From contig RCSZ01000009.1 in assembly GCA_014898425.1 (NCBI GenBank), positions 496,001 through 560,000 on the forward strand: 64,000 nucleotides of DNA, in the 5' to 3' direction. The translations under genes were made by a program, and so were the position numbers. Shown here piece after piece: positions 37,349 through 49,424 of this stretch; position 1 is the stretch's first letter, and every line of letters starts with the position of its first letter. Origin of the DNA: Botryotinia globosa. Taxonomy: Eukaryota > Ascomycota > Leotiomycetes > Helotiales > Sclerotiniaceae. The notes under the pieces are model-generated. The model was not told where the DNA came from. It saw only the letters and a program-made list of their open reading frames with translations, and did not search any database.

Positions 37349-37380
37349 ACCAGGGGCCTGCGAGCCCCCGGACCCCTTGC
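37349..37380 (-). other. GC-rich hairpin end of RepC
   Basis: GGGGCCTGCGAGCCCCCGGA and its continuation CCCCTTGC form a GC-rich stem-loop in otherwise A+T sequence. The same ~36 bp occurs at 20,488-20,525 and 53,363-53,398. A mutated form (GGGGTCCAGGAATTCGCAAG) lies at 44,815-44,834. Confidence 0.85.
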
Positions 37381-37639
37381 TTTTTGAGAAAGTATTATAT
37401 AATTATATTTATAATTATAAAAATCTAAAAAAGAAATTTTATTGAAAGCTTGCAGGCGAAGTCGGTTTACCTTTTTTTATTTATATTTTTCATTTTTATT
37501 TATATTTTAGTGGGTCATTTCATTTCGAATTATTAATTATATTACTGAATTATAAAAGCTATAATATTAAAATAATTTTTATTAATATTAGATTAGTTAT
37601 ATTCAATATAAACCTCTTTTAATTGATTATATAAGCTTT

Positions 37640-37990
37640 AGTTATATTTATACTACTTCAATTTCAACCTTTTATAAAAACCTCAGTTTTGAAACTAGTA
37701 ATATAGAAAATATATCATTTGAAAGCCCTTAGTTTCTTATATATGATTACTACTTTTCTTTTTTTTATTCAATTCATATTAGCTTGAATAAGCTAATTTA
37801 AATAATTTCATTAAAAAAACCTAGAAATTTATATTATAAAATTTATATTATTTTAATTTAAACCCTTTATAAAACCCTTAGTTTTAAAGCTAGTAATATA
37901 AAAAATATATCATTTGAAAGCCCTTAGTTTCTTATATATAGTTACTACTTTTCTTTTTTTTTCATTCAATTTATATTGGCTTAAATAAAC
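37640..37990 (-). repeat. ~196-bp tandem duplication in RepC
   Basis: ATATATCATTTGAAAGCCC followed by TTAGTTTCTTATATA occurs twice with a period of about 196 bp. The preceding GAAACTAGTAATATA and following CTACTTTTCTTTTTTT are also shared. The two units differ at scattered positions. Confidence 0.85.
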
Positions 37991-38019
37991 TAATTTAAAT
38001 GATTTCGTTGAAAAAGTAA

Positions 38020-38135
38020 GAGTTGCGCTATGGCCACAATGCCAAGAAAGTCGAGCCAATCAGATCGCTTGAATCCAGCCAATCAGATTGCTTGAATCGG
38101 GTCTCACTAAGCGAGGTTCTCTTTTTTCGTGTCTA
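38020..38135 (-). other. GC-rich island of RepC with 23-bp tandem repeat
   Basis: Two copies of a 23-bp unit beginning AGCCAATCAGATCGCTTGAA (38,054 and 38,077) contain the CCAAT-box core on the plus strand. They are followed by GGGTCTCACTAAGCGAGGTT. Nothing in it reads as a long open frame. The island kept normal base composition while flanking DNA did not, which suggests either late arrival or escape from RIP. The pogo element entered it at TA (38,134-38,135). Confidence 0.7.
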
Positions 38136-40156
38136 CAGTAGAACTTGACTATACCGGACTGGGATATACCGGAATCTTGGATATACCGGAATTTTTTCTC
38201 GGTTTTTCCGAAATTTATATAGAAATACCGAAATTTCAATGAAAATTAGAATATTAAACTAAATTGATTAAATTCCAGTATAAACTCTGATTATTGATTA
38301 ATATATTATATATTAAAAGAAATGAATTTTCAAATATAATATTATTATTATTATTGTTATTGAAAGAATCGAAAAGAGTTAGTTATTATAACTTTTGAAT
38401 CAATTCAATAAATTAACAAAAAAGAGTTTTAAGAGTATAATGGAAAAACTCTAAATATAGGAATAGAAGATATAATAATATAATAGTATAATATAAAGCT
38501 TAATATAATATAAAATTAAAAAAATCGATTATTAATAATCTTTTAAATAAGAAATTCGAATAGCTTGATATAATAAAACTTTTAAAATATAAATTAATTC
38601 AATCTAAAACTCAATCTTCTATTTACTCTATTTTCGAAAAAACTTTATTTGAATAATAAATTCGATATAATTATTATTTTAATACAAAATCTATTACAAA
38701 TAAAATTCTATATCTTAAAACTATAGAATTTTGGAAAAAGCTTTTTGAATATAAAAATAAATCTTTATTATTTAATAAAGAAAAGATTTAATCAATTAGT
38801 TTTATTAATAGCTTTAAGAAATATAATTCTATATAAAAAAGGTATTGATTTGGTAAGGGTATTTCTATAGAAATAAATCTTGAAATAAATATTATAATAA
38901 AAAAAATACAATATATTATAGTTTTATATAATACAAATAATATTTATAATTGTAATGAAATAGATTTCTTTTGAAAAAACAGATTAGATTGTATACTTTC
39001 TATATTCAAATCTGTAAATAGAAAAAAGGAAAAAGCTTGATTAATAGTATTCCTTATTAATAACTTTATAAATATTTATAAACTTTCTTTATAGATTATT
39101 AGAAAAATATATATTCTATAGATATTTAGAAAAATAGAATTAATTATTCTTAATAGTTTAGAAATAAAATATTAATCAAATTCGAGATTTTGAATAAATA
39201 ATAATATATTTGCTAAATATTTTATATAGTTTGATAGTATTATAAAATAATAGAATAAGAAAGTATTATTTATTATAAATAATTTCTTGATATATAAACT
39301 AATTGTAAATATTCTGATTAATTTAGATAAACTATATAATATAAAGATTATATAATTATCCTCAAATTTTATATTTAAATATCAATCTTTTGATTAAAAT
39401 ATTATATAAAATTGGAAGTTTTATTTATAATACTAATCTATTAGATTTATAATTGAATACTTTGATAATAATCTGAATTATTTTAAAAAATTTGATATTT
39501 TATAAATAATTTAATAAAGTATATTAATTTGAATAGATATCAAAAGCTATATTATTTCAAATTATTGAAATAAATTATAATATATTAATCTAGAATTACA
39601 ATTTGTAATATTATTAATAGTATAATAAGATTCTAAAAAAGCTTTAAAATTTTTATACTTTATTTTAATATATTTGAAATATCAAAATATTATAATTAAT
39701 ATATTAGATATATAAAAGTATATTTCATTTTATTTAGAATATATTATTAAAAATGATAATAATCTGGATACTTTAATTAATAATATTATTCAAACTAAAG
39801 AAATAATTGAAAAAAATAAAAAGAATGAAAAAATAGAAAAGGAAATAGAATCTTTTATTAATCATTTTCAAACTCTTGAAGCTATTTAGATTCTAATTAA
39901 ATATCAAGAATAGTAAGGTATTTCTAATATTAGTTTAATTAAAAATCTATAAAAAAGAAAGTGTAAAATAAAGTTTAAATTCGATTAAGAAAAAATGTAA
40001 GAAATTATACTAAATTATTTTAATATAGAATAAAGTTGATGATTTTGAATCACAAAATGTTAATGTTTTAATACCTTATTATTTTTATATCGGAATCCTT
40101 TTTATATTAGATTTAATTAGTTAAATATTTCATTCCGGTATAACCAAGTTCTACTG
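38136..40156 (+). mobile_element. pogo/Fot1-like DNA transposon (left arm)
   Basis: This 2,021 bp element is flanked by TA on both sides (38,134-38,135 and 40,157-40,158). It has ~24 bp terminal inverted repeats: CAGTAGAACTTGACTATACC on the left and, inverted on the right, CAGTAGAACTTGGTTATACC. Two further ATATACCGGA motifs follow the left TIR, forming a subterminal repeat. TA target, TIR sequence and ~2 kb length fit the pogo/Fot1 branch of the Tc1/mariner superfamily. The interior is heavily RIP-mutated, but a C-terminal transposase remnant survives. It lies inside the GC island of RepC, which dates it after RepC. Confidence 0.85.
39722..40033 (+). pseudogene. pogo-type transposase C-terminal remnant
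   Basis: The plus strand is open for 55 codons (39,722-39,886), reading IIEKNKKNEKIEKEIESF and INHFQTLEAI. It then continues in the same frame through several stops with IKYQE, GISNISLI and KFKFD. A lysine/glutamate-rich helix followed by LEAI..LIKYQE is typical of the C-terminal tail of fungal pogo transposases. The DDE catalytic part upstream (about 38,330-39,700) is too degraded to read. TAG and TAA stops at former Gln or Trp codons fit RIP. Confidence 0.6.
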
Positions 40157-40212
40157 TATACACACCTTCGGCCCTCGTAGGCGATAAGAATATTAAGGAG
40201 GTAAACCTCCAA

Positions 40213-41338
40213 TAAAAGAGAATTGATTATATTTAAAAAAAAAGTAATATTCTTAATAGCTTAGATTGTATTGAATTATAATATATTTCTTTTCAATTAA
40301 TTTAAAAAAATTGTTAATATTAAAAAAAATAAAAAAACGGATTGTTTTAATAAATAAAATAATTCAAATAATTTTATTAGAATATTTATTGATTTTATAA
40401 TTAAAGAATTTAATAATAATTAGATATTTCTTTATTTATACAAAAACTTTATTAAAAATAAAGATTTTGTTTATTATAATTGCTTTATTATTTAGATTTA
40501 TAAAGAAAATAAAGATTTTCAATAATTTCTATAAAATATTATTGAAAAACAAAAATAAAGAATTGATTAAATAAAACTAAGAGCTTATATTTAATAAACA
40601 ATTTCCAATTCTAATATTGAATATAATTCGAAATGAAATTTCTTTTTAATATAAAACTATAAAAGATTTTTTCGAATTATATATTTCTAGATTTAGAAAA
40701 TATATTATTTCTATTATTATTTATATTATCAAACTTGATTGTTTTTATAAAGATTTTAAAATTAATAATAAATACAATATAAATAAAGGACTGAATATAG
40801 ATATCAAAAATACAAAAAAAATAATAATATCAAAAAAAAAAAAAAAAATTATAAAATTAATTATAAAACCAATAAATTCCTTTATAAAAATTATATTAGA
40901 TATATTTGTATAAAATATTATAAAAATATCGAATAATATTATAAGATTTATAATAACCGTATATTTGCTTTTTATATTATATTCAAAAATATTGAGCTAT
41001 TTTTGAATAATATCTAATATATTTGAAATAATATTTTAATTATAATAATTAACTTTAAAAAAGGGAAATACTTGAGTATTTATTCTACTTTTTTTTCTTT
41101 TAACTATATAAAATTGATTGAAATTGGATAGGGATTATGGATTCGATAAATATATAAATCTAGGGTTTAGTAATTATAAAGGATAATCTGATATCATAAA
41201 TCTATTATTTAATGATATTGTTATAAGAGTAATTATTGAATTAAATAAAAGAGTTTATAAAGGATATAGAAAGTTGATTCTATATAATAAAGTCGAAAAT
41301 ACAAAGATACCTCGATTTTGGGATGTTATATCGATCTG
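40213..41338 (+). mobile_element. RepA copy 4, part b (C-terminal end)
   Basis: RepA resumes after RepC and runs to about 41,338, the boundary seen at 2,437 and 25,391 in other copies. It carries the C-terminal frame described separately. Confidence 0.75.
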
Positions 41339-41357
41339 TATTTATACAAATAGTTAG
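41118..41357 (+). pseudogene. RepA C-terminal frame
   Basis: A 79-codon frame with one internal stop ends at TAG (41,355-41,357). It includes LKLDRDYGFDKYINLGF, ELNKRVYKGYRKLILYNK and IPRFWDVISICI. Minus-strand frames at about 2,440-2,640 and 25,400-25,560 align in register over INxLFNxI...II. Composition is protein-like and not repetitive. I do not recognise the family. Its position shows that the triplet-rich RepA end is the N-terminal side. Confidence 0.55.
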
Positions 41358-43990
41358 AGGTATAATATATATATAAATAAATTCTTTTTTAATTATAACT
41401 TTAATTATTGTTTTAATAAAATACAGGAAAAGTGGAGTTTTTAGAAAGAAAAATAGAAAAACGAAAGAAAAGAAAGAGGATGTTTTTAATTAAAGTAGAT
41501 ATTAGAATAAAATCGAGTCATTTTAAAGAATTTGATTAAAATTAATAATTGAAATATTGAAAACGAAAAATAATTAAAGCCTTTTATTATTATAATTAAT
41601 AAAATATAAAAATAATGATTTCGATTATTTTTCAAATCGAATTAACAATTTGTAATAAAATATTAAATATTTAAATTGTTTATAATATTATATTAAATAT
41701 TATATTCTAAATATATATAAAAATATAATATAATGTTTTTTTAATAGATTTAATTTAAAAGAAAACTTTATTATATAAACAAGATTTACTCATTATATAT
41801 TCCCAATAAAATAGATTGTTTTTTAATTATTAATATTGTTTTATATAAAAATCAAACTTCCCAATTATAATATTAAGTTTTTTAATAATAAGTTTTACAA
41901 TAGATTTTAGATTTTAAATAGATTTATACACATTGAGATTAATAAGTTTATTAATCATTTTATTATCTTTAATTTGAATATATTTAAAGAATTAATAAAT
42001 TCTAATTTAAAAAATTTACTATAAAGAATTTATTATTTTATTATATAAATATCAAATTATCAGTATATTGTTTATATAGAATTATATACAATATTAATTA
42101 AATAAAAAAAATTATAAAAATATATTCGAGATTTATATATATTCTAATTATTTTTATATTAAAAATATAGAAGAAAAAATTGTTTATATTAGAATTTACA
42201 TTTAATTGCTTTTTATTTTAATATATTATATATTCAAATTTAATAAATGTTTTTTTTATTTTCGATTTGTTTAAAATTATTTGAAAGAATTGAGAATTTA
42301 TGGAAAGGAAATTAAGTTTATCATTTTTTAAAGCTAATCAAGGTAATTTGTTTATTAATATTATTTATTAAATTAATTCTATATTTTAAAAAGAGGTAAA
42401 AGGATTTTGATAGAAATTATATAATATTAAAAAGAAAAATTCTTAAATACTGAATTTTCGTTTTGGGGATTTATTAGTAATTAATCTTTTTGTTTTGATA
42501 ATAAATAAGAATAATAATTAATAAATTATAAAATATAATATATTTATTATTCAAATATATATAGGAAAATAAAGCTTAATATTAATTAAAAAATATTTAG
42601 ATTTCCAAAAATAATAATAATAAAGATGATTTTCTAAAGAAAAAGAATTATCTCTGATTATGAGAATAAATATTTGTTTAATAAAATCAATATATCATTC
42701 TATATACAAAAAAATAGCAAAATTAAAATTAATATATTAAATATAAAGTAGTTCTGTTTTATTATTATATTATATTTTTATTTTATATAAAAAAGAATCA
42801 CATAAATAATAATTAGTTTATATAATATTAAAATTAAAACATTATTAATTGTTTTTATAGAATTATAAATATGACATATAATTATTGTGATTTTAATAAT
42901 TTAAATTATTATATACCTTTTCAAAATAAAATTATAATTATATTATATTCCTAATTCTTTTACAATTAAATGAATCTTTTTTTTAATAATAATAATAAAT
43001 ATTATAATAAGGCGTTTATTAATAATATAATAAAAAATATAATTATCTTTTTTTTAAATTCAATATATTATTTTAATTTTTTTTAAAAATAAAAGTAATT
43101 TCATTATCATTATTTTAATCTAGGGTTTTTTATATAAAGAAATGTTAGAATTTAGGGATTTAAAGATTTAATAAAAATATGAATTATTAATATGTTTGAA
43201 AAATAATGTGATATTTTATAAAAAAAGTTTTATCAAGTGTAATATATACAACGTTAAAAAAACTTTATAGTAATTTTTTCTTATAATTTAAAATCATTGA
43301 ATTATTTCATTTCATTGAAATAAATAAATTAATAATAAAAAGTTTGTTGATTTTTAAAAAATTAGAGATAAACTTTTTTAAAAAAAAATTGATAATAATT
43401 ATTTCAAATAGATATTAAAAGCTTTTTATATATTTATAATATTTATAATAATTATGATAAATTTCTTTTTTTAAAAAAGATGATTTTTATATTATAAATA
43501 AAATAAGTAGTTAGATTTTTAATAATCTTCTTAAATAGAATCTTTTGATATTAAAAATTGATATTTTTATTAATTAATATAATCTATATTAGTTAATAGA
43601 TTACAATTCTCTTGAAATCTCTTGAAATATAAAAATAAATATAATCAATCTTTAAAAACAAATAGAAAATCTATTCTTTTTATCAATTTTAAATGATATA
43701 ATAATTTTAACAAATTTTTAAATATATAAGGAAAAACTAAATACTATATAGCAATTATAAAACTATAAATTATATATTTAATTATTGATTAATAGACTTA
43801 AATATATATATTATAATGAATTCGTAGAAGCAAGTCAAGTTTTTTTGTACTTATGTATTATATAATCATATATCTCTATAACTATAGCAAATTTGTTAAT
43901 TAGTATATATAAGATTCCTTTTGATTGGTTATAAATAATATATGAAACTTTCTATTAATTGAAGCTTAGTTTTTTAATCAAATAAAGAAG

Positions 43991-44343
43991 AAAATCCTAT
44001 AGAAATACTTCAATTTAATATACAACTTTAAAGAGATTGACAAAATAGAATAAAAAGAGATATTTTTATTAATTAGAATTCAAGGAATCGATTGTTTTAA
44101 TTCTTTTTAAATTATCTCAAAAATTGGAATTTATATTAATTATTGAAGTATTAGAGTAATAAAAGATTAAATATTAAAAGCAATTTATTATTTGAATATA
44201 TTGAAATATTTTAATAATGAATATAAATTCTAATTTTTGAAATAATTCAAAAATAATTATACAAATTGATTCTTTGAATTCTAATTAATAATAAAATACT
44301 TTTTTATTTTATTTTATTAATTTCTTTAAGGTTGTATATTGAA
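43991..44343. repeat. Long imperfect hairpin within the insertion (left arm)
   Basis: About 130-150 bp near each end are inverted copies of each other, centred near 44,170 with a ~70 bp spacer. Key words are AATATACAACTTTAAAGAGAT on one side and ATTTCTTTAAGGTTGTATATT on the other. The arms differ by transitions, so this hairpin is old, unlike the giant palindrome. Confidence 0.75.
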
Positions 44344-45194
44344 TTGAATAGTTTCTTATATAAATTAAGAATATGAATTGAATAAAAAGAAAAAAGTAGT
44401 AATCATATATAAGAGATTAAGAGTTTTCAAATAATATATTTTTTATATTACTAGTTTCAAAACTGAAATTTTTATAAAGAATTAAAGTTGAGATAATATA
44501 AATATAATTAAAGCTTATATAATTAATTAAAAAAGGTTTATATTGAATGTAGCTGATCTAATATTAATAAAAATTATTTTAATACTATAGTTTTATAATT
44601 CAGTGGTATAATTGATAATCTGATGTAAAATGACCCACTAAAATCTAAATAAAATTAAAAAAATCTAAATAAAATTAAAAAATCTAAATAAAATTAAAAA
44701 ATCTGAATAAAAAAAGATAAACCGACTTTGTTTATAAACTTTCAATAAAATTTCTTTTTAGATTTTTATAAATATAAATATATTTATATAATACTTTCTC
44801 AAAAAGGCAAGGGGTCCAGGAATTCGCAAGCTTCTAATAATATAATAATTTATATATAAAAAGAAAATTATTTGAAAAAGATTTTATATTAAAATTTGAA
44901 TATTAATACACTTCTTTTCAAAAATCCTAAAATAAATTTTAAAATTATAATAATATTAATAATAATAAATACTTTCTAATAATATAATATTTTTTATAAT
45001 AAAATTATAGTTTATATTGTTTATATAATACAATTTTTTTTAAGATTTTCTATAAATATATTATACAAATTATAGATTTTTTTTTGTTTCAGATAGAAAT
45101 CTATTTTTAGAATTTATACTAAATATTCCTTATAAACCTAATAAAATAACTACAATTCCTTATATAAATAAATCATTATTATTATAATTAAATT

Positions 45195-45311
45195 TCGAGT
45201 ATAACAAGGATCGGGAGTTTGAGAGTTAGCCTTTATAAAGATTAAAGAAATAAAAGAAAAAGCTTCTATGAATCCACGATCTGAAAAATTCTTTTTCCCC
45301 GACGGCTAGTA
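45195..45311. other. GC-richer patch, unassigned
   Basis: Words such as CAAGGATCGGGAGTTTGAG and TTCCCCGACGGCTAGTATA stand out from the background. On the mirrored copy (45,470-45,590, plus strand) two overlapping frames are open. One of them includes NFSDRGFIEAF and NSQTPDPCYT. There is no recognised protein. Its outer ends (AGTATAACAAGGATCGGG and, inverted, TTATACTAGCCGTCGGG) resemble poor inverted repeats. Confidence 0.35.
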
Positions 45312-45380
45312 TAACCTATTTCTAATAAAACATTAAAGATTTCAATTATATTATATGATTTTCTTTAAAAATTAATGAAT

Positions 45381-45400
45381 TAAATATTTTAAAATATTTA
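45381..45400. other. Centre of the giant palindrome
   Basis: TAAATATTTTAAAATATTTA is a perfect 20-bp palindrome with no spacer between the arms. On either side the arms differ by a few bases (GAATTAAAT against ATAGTAAAT read inward) before becoming near identical. Confidence 0.9.
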
Positions 45401-45469
45401 CTATTAATTTTTAAAGAAAATCAAATATAATATAATTGAAATCTTTAATGTTTTATTAGAAATAGGTTA

Positions 45470-46964
45470 TACTAGCCGTCGGGGAAAAGAATTTTTCAGA
45501 TCGTGGATTCATAGAAGCTTTTTCTTTTATTTCTTTAATCTTTATAAAGGCTAACTCTCAAACTCCCGATCCTTGTTATACTCGAAATTTAATTATAAAT
45601 AATAATGATTTATTTATATAAGGAATTGTAGTTATTTTATTAAGGTTTATAAGGAATATTTAGTATAAATTCTAAAAATAGATTTCTATCTGAAACAAAA
45701 AAAAATCTATAATTTGTATAATATATTTATAGAAATCTTAAAAAAAAATTGTATTATATAAAACAATATAAACTATAATTTTATTATAAAAAATATTATA
45801 TTATTAGAAAGTATTTATTATTATTAATATTATTATAATTTTAAAATTTATTTTAGGATTTTTGAAAAGAAGTGTATTAATATTCAAATTTTAATATAAA
45901 ATCTTTTTCAAATAATTTTCTTTTTATATATAAATTATTATATTATTAGAAGCTTGCGAATTCCTGGACCCCTTGCTTTTTGAGAAAGTATTATATAATA
46001 TATTTATATTTATAAAAATCTAAAAAGAAATTTTATTGAAAGTTTATAAACAAAGTCGGTTTATCTTTTTTTATTCAGATTTTTTAATTTTATTTAGATT
46101 TTTTAATTTTATTTAGATTTTTTAATTTTATTTAGATTTTAGTGGGTCATTTTACATCAGATTATCAATTATACCACTGAATTATAAAAACTATAGTATT
46201 AAAATAATTTTTATTAATATTAGATCAGCTACATTCAATATAAACCTTTTTTAATTAATTATATAAGCTTTAATTATATTTATATTATCTCAACTTTAAT
46301 TCTTTATAAAAATTTCAGTTTTGAAACTAGTAAATAAAAAATATATTATTTGAAAACTCTTAATCTCTTATATATGATTACTACTTTTTCTTTTTTATTC
46401 AATTCATATTCTTAATTTATATAAGAAACTATTCAATTCAATATACAACCTTAAAGAAATTAATAAAATAAAATAAAAAAGTATTTTATTATTAATTAGA
46501 ATTCAAAGAATCAATTTGTATAATTATTTTTGAATTATTTCAAAAATTAGAATTTATATTCATTATTAAAATATTTCAATATATTCAAATAATAAATTGC
46601 TTTTAATATTTAATCTTTTATTACTCTAATACTTCAATAATTAATATAAATTCCAATTTTTGAGATAATTTAAAAAGAATTAAAACAATCGATTCCTTGA
46701 ATTCTAATTAATAAAAATATCTCTTTTTATTCTATTTTGTCAATCTCTTTAAAGTTGTATATTAAATTGAAGTATTTCTATAGGATTTTCTTCTTTATTT
46801 GATTAAAAAAACTAAGCTTCAATTAATAGAAAGTTTCATATATTATTTATAACCAATCAAAAGGAATCTTATATATACTAATTAACAAATTTGCTATAGT
46901 TATAGAGATATATGATTATATAATACATAAGTACAAAAAAACTTGACTTGCTTCTACGAATTCA
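45470..46964 (+). mobile_element. ~1.5 kb insertion in RepA copy 5 (right arm)
   Basis: This is the mirror of 43,817-45,311: GC-richer patch at 45,470-45,590, mutated GC hairpin at 45,947-45,975 (AAGCTTGCGAATTCCTGGAC), and hairpin at 46,438-46,790. Confidence 0.55.
46438..46790. repeat. Long imperfect hairpin within the insertion (right arm)
   Basis: The arms at about 46,438-46,570 and 46,640-46,790 are inverted copies (AATATACAACCTTAAAGAAAT against ATCTCTTTAAAGTTGTATATT). The spacer is about 70 bp. Confidence 0.75.
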
Positions 46965-49424
46965 TTATAATATATATATTTAAGTCTATTAATCAATAAT
47001 TACATATATAATTATAGTTTTTATAATTGCTATATAGTATTTAGTTTTTCCTTATATATTTAAAAATTTGTTTAAATTATTATATCATTTAAATTGATAA
47101 AAAGAATAGATTTTCTATTTGTTTTTAAGATTGATTATATTTATTTTTATATTTCAAAGAGATTCAAGAGAATTGTAATCTATTAACTAATATAGATATA
47201 TTAATTAATAAAATATCAATTTTTAATATCAAAAGATTCTATTTAGAAGATATTAAAAATCTAACTACTATTTTATTTATAATATAAAAATCATCTTTTT
47301 TTAAAAAAGAAATTTATCATAATTATTATAAATATTATAAATATATAAAAAGCTTTTAATATCTATTTGAAATAATTATTATCAATTTTTTTTTTAAAAA
47401 AGTTATCTCTAATTTTTTAAAAATCAACAAACTTTTATTATAATTTATTTATTTCAATGAAATGAAATAATTCAATGATTTTAAATTATAAGAAAAAATT
47501 ACTATAAAGTTTTTTTTAACGTTGTATATATTACACTTGATAAAACTTTTTTTATAAAATATCACATTATTTTTCAAACATATTAATAATTCATATTTTT
47601 ATTAAATCTTTAAATCCCTAAATTCTAACATTTCTTTATATAAAAAACCCTAGATTAAAATAATGATAATGAAATTACTTTATTTTTAAAAAAAATTAAA
47701 ATAATATATTGAATTTAAAAAAAAGATAATTATATTTTTTATTATATTATTAATAAACGCCTTATTATAATATTATTATTATTATTAAAAAAAAGATTCA
47801 TTTAATTGTAAAAGAATTAGGAATATAATATAATTATAATTTTATTTTGAAAAGGTATATAATAATTTAAATTATTAAAATCACAATAATTATATGTCAT
47901 ATTTATAATTCTATAAAAACAATTAATAATGTTTTAATTTTAATATTATATAAACTAATTATTATTTATGTGATTCTTTTTTATATAAATAAAAATATAA
48001 TATAATAATAAAACAGAACTACTTTATATTTAATATATTAATTTTAATTTTGCTATTTTTTTGTATATAGAATGATATATTGATTTTATTAAACAAATAT
48101 TTATTCTCATAATCAGAGATAATTCTTTTTCTTTAGAAAATCATCTTTATTATTATTATTTTTGGAAATCTAATATTTTTTAATTAATATTAAGCTTTAT
48201 TTTCCTATATATATTTGAATAATAAATATATTATATTTATAATTTATTAATTATTATTCTTATTTATTATCAAAACAAAAAGATTAATTACTAATAAATC
48301 CCCAAAACGAAAATTCAGTATTTAAGAATTTTTCTTTTTAATATTATATAATTTCTATCAAAATCCTTTTACCTCTTTTTAAAATATAGAATTAATTTAA
48401 TAAATAATATTAATAAACAAATTACCTTGATTAGCTTTAAAAAATGATAAACTTAATTTCCTTTCCATAAATTCTCAATTCTTTCAAATAATTTTAAACA
48501 AATCGAAATAAAAAAAACATTTATTAAATTTGAATATATAATATATTAAAATAAAAAGCAATTAAATGTAAATTCTAATATAAACAATTTTTTCTTCTAT
48601 ATTTTAATATAAAAATAATTAGAATATATATAAATCTCGAATATATTTTTATAATTTTTTTTATTTAATTAATATTGTATATAATTCTATATAAACAATA
48701 TACTGATAATTTGATATTTATATAATAAAATAATAAATTCTTTATAGTAAATTTTTTAAATTAGAATTTATTAATTCTTTAAATATATTCAAATTAAAGA
48801 TAATAAAATGATTAATAAACTTATTAATCTCAATGTGTATAAATCTATTTAAAATCTAAAATCTATTGTAAAACTTATTATTAAAAAACTTAATATTATA
48901 ATTGGGAAGTTTGATTTTTATATAAAACAATATTAATAATTAAAAAACAATCTATTTTATTGGGAATATATAATGAGTAAATCTTGTTTATATAATAAAG
49001 TTTTCTTTTAAATTAAATCTATTAAAAAAACATTATATTATATTTTTTATATATATTAGAATATAATATTTAATATAATATTATAAACAATTTAAATATT
49101 TAATATTTTATTACAAATTGTTAATTCGATTTGAAAAATAATCGAAATCATTATTTTTATATTTTATTAATTATAATAATAAAAGGCTTTAATTATTTTT
49201 CGTTTTCAATATTTCAATTATTAATTTTAATCAAATTCTTTAAAATGACTCGATTTTATTCTAATATCTACTTTAATTAAAAACATCCTCTTTCTTTTCT
49301 TTCGTTTTTCTATTTTCTTTCTAAAAACTCCACTTTTCCTGTATTTTATTAAAACAATAATTAAAGTTATAAAAAAAAGAATTTATTTATATATATATTA
49401 TACCTCTAACTATTTGTATAAATA

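Larger units (their letters stand above)
37348..40212 (-). mobile_element. RepC with pogo insertion (left arm)
   Basis: RepC interrupts RepA copy 4. One end is the GC hairpin at 37,349-37,380. The other is the palindrome GGAGGTAAACCTCC at 40,197-40,210. AATGAA and AATAAA flank the two sides and may be a RIP-altered target duplication. Without the 2.0 kb pogo element RepC is about 0.84 kb. It contains A+T-rich sequence (37,400-38,010) and a GC-rich island (38,020-38,135 plus 40,159-40,210). A degraded relative lies at 44,420-44,835. No protein is recognised, so it is probably non-autonomous. Strand is a convention, placing the hairpin at the 3' end. Confidence 0.65.
43817..45311 (-). mobile_element. 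~1.5 kb insertion in RepA copy 5 (left arm)
   Basis: RepA alignment breaks at GAATTCGTAGAAGCAAGTCA (43,818) and resumes after CCCCGACGGCTAGTATA (45,311). The uninterrupted arrangement is visible at 55,258-55,280. The insert contains a long hairpin (about 43,991-44,343), a degraded RepC-like stretch ending in the mutated GC hairpin (44,420-44,835) and a GC-richer patch (45,195-45,311). It is probably composite. No TIR or LTR pair was identified with confidence. Confidence 0.55.
29481..45390 (+). repeat. Left arm of a 31.7 kb palindrome
   Basis: These 15.9 kb are the reverse complement of 45,391-61,229. Landmarks pair throughout: 31,350 with 59,380, 32,660 with 58,070, 37,360 with 53,380, 38,136 with 52,609, 40,156 with 50,600, 41,310 with 49,460 and 44,815 with 45,965. 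In the compared blocks differences are mainly one-base homopolymer indels with rare substitutions. The net length difference is about 70 bp. Confidence 0.95.
41340..45390 (+). mobile_element. RepA copy 5, left arm, ending at the palindrome centre
   Basis: This further RepA copy lacks the triplet end. It starts in a module equivalent to 1,080-1,150 and runs to the palindrome centre, interrupted by the insertion at 43,817-45,311. The remaining part near 45,312-45,390 matches 28,436-28,520. The centre therefore lies within RepA rather than at an element boundary. Confidence 0.7.

Noticed and set aside
45195..45311. A 117-bp MITE with TIRs AGTATAACAAGG and AGTATAGCCGTC type
   Set aside because: The end similarity is poor, and the RepA alignment shows the insertion extends ~1.5 kb, so this patch is only one edge of it.
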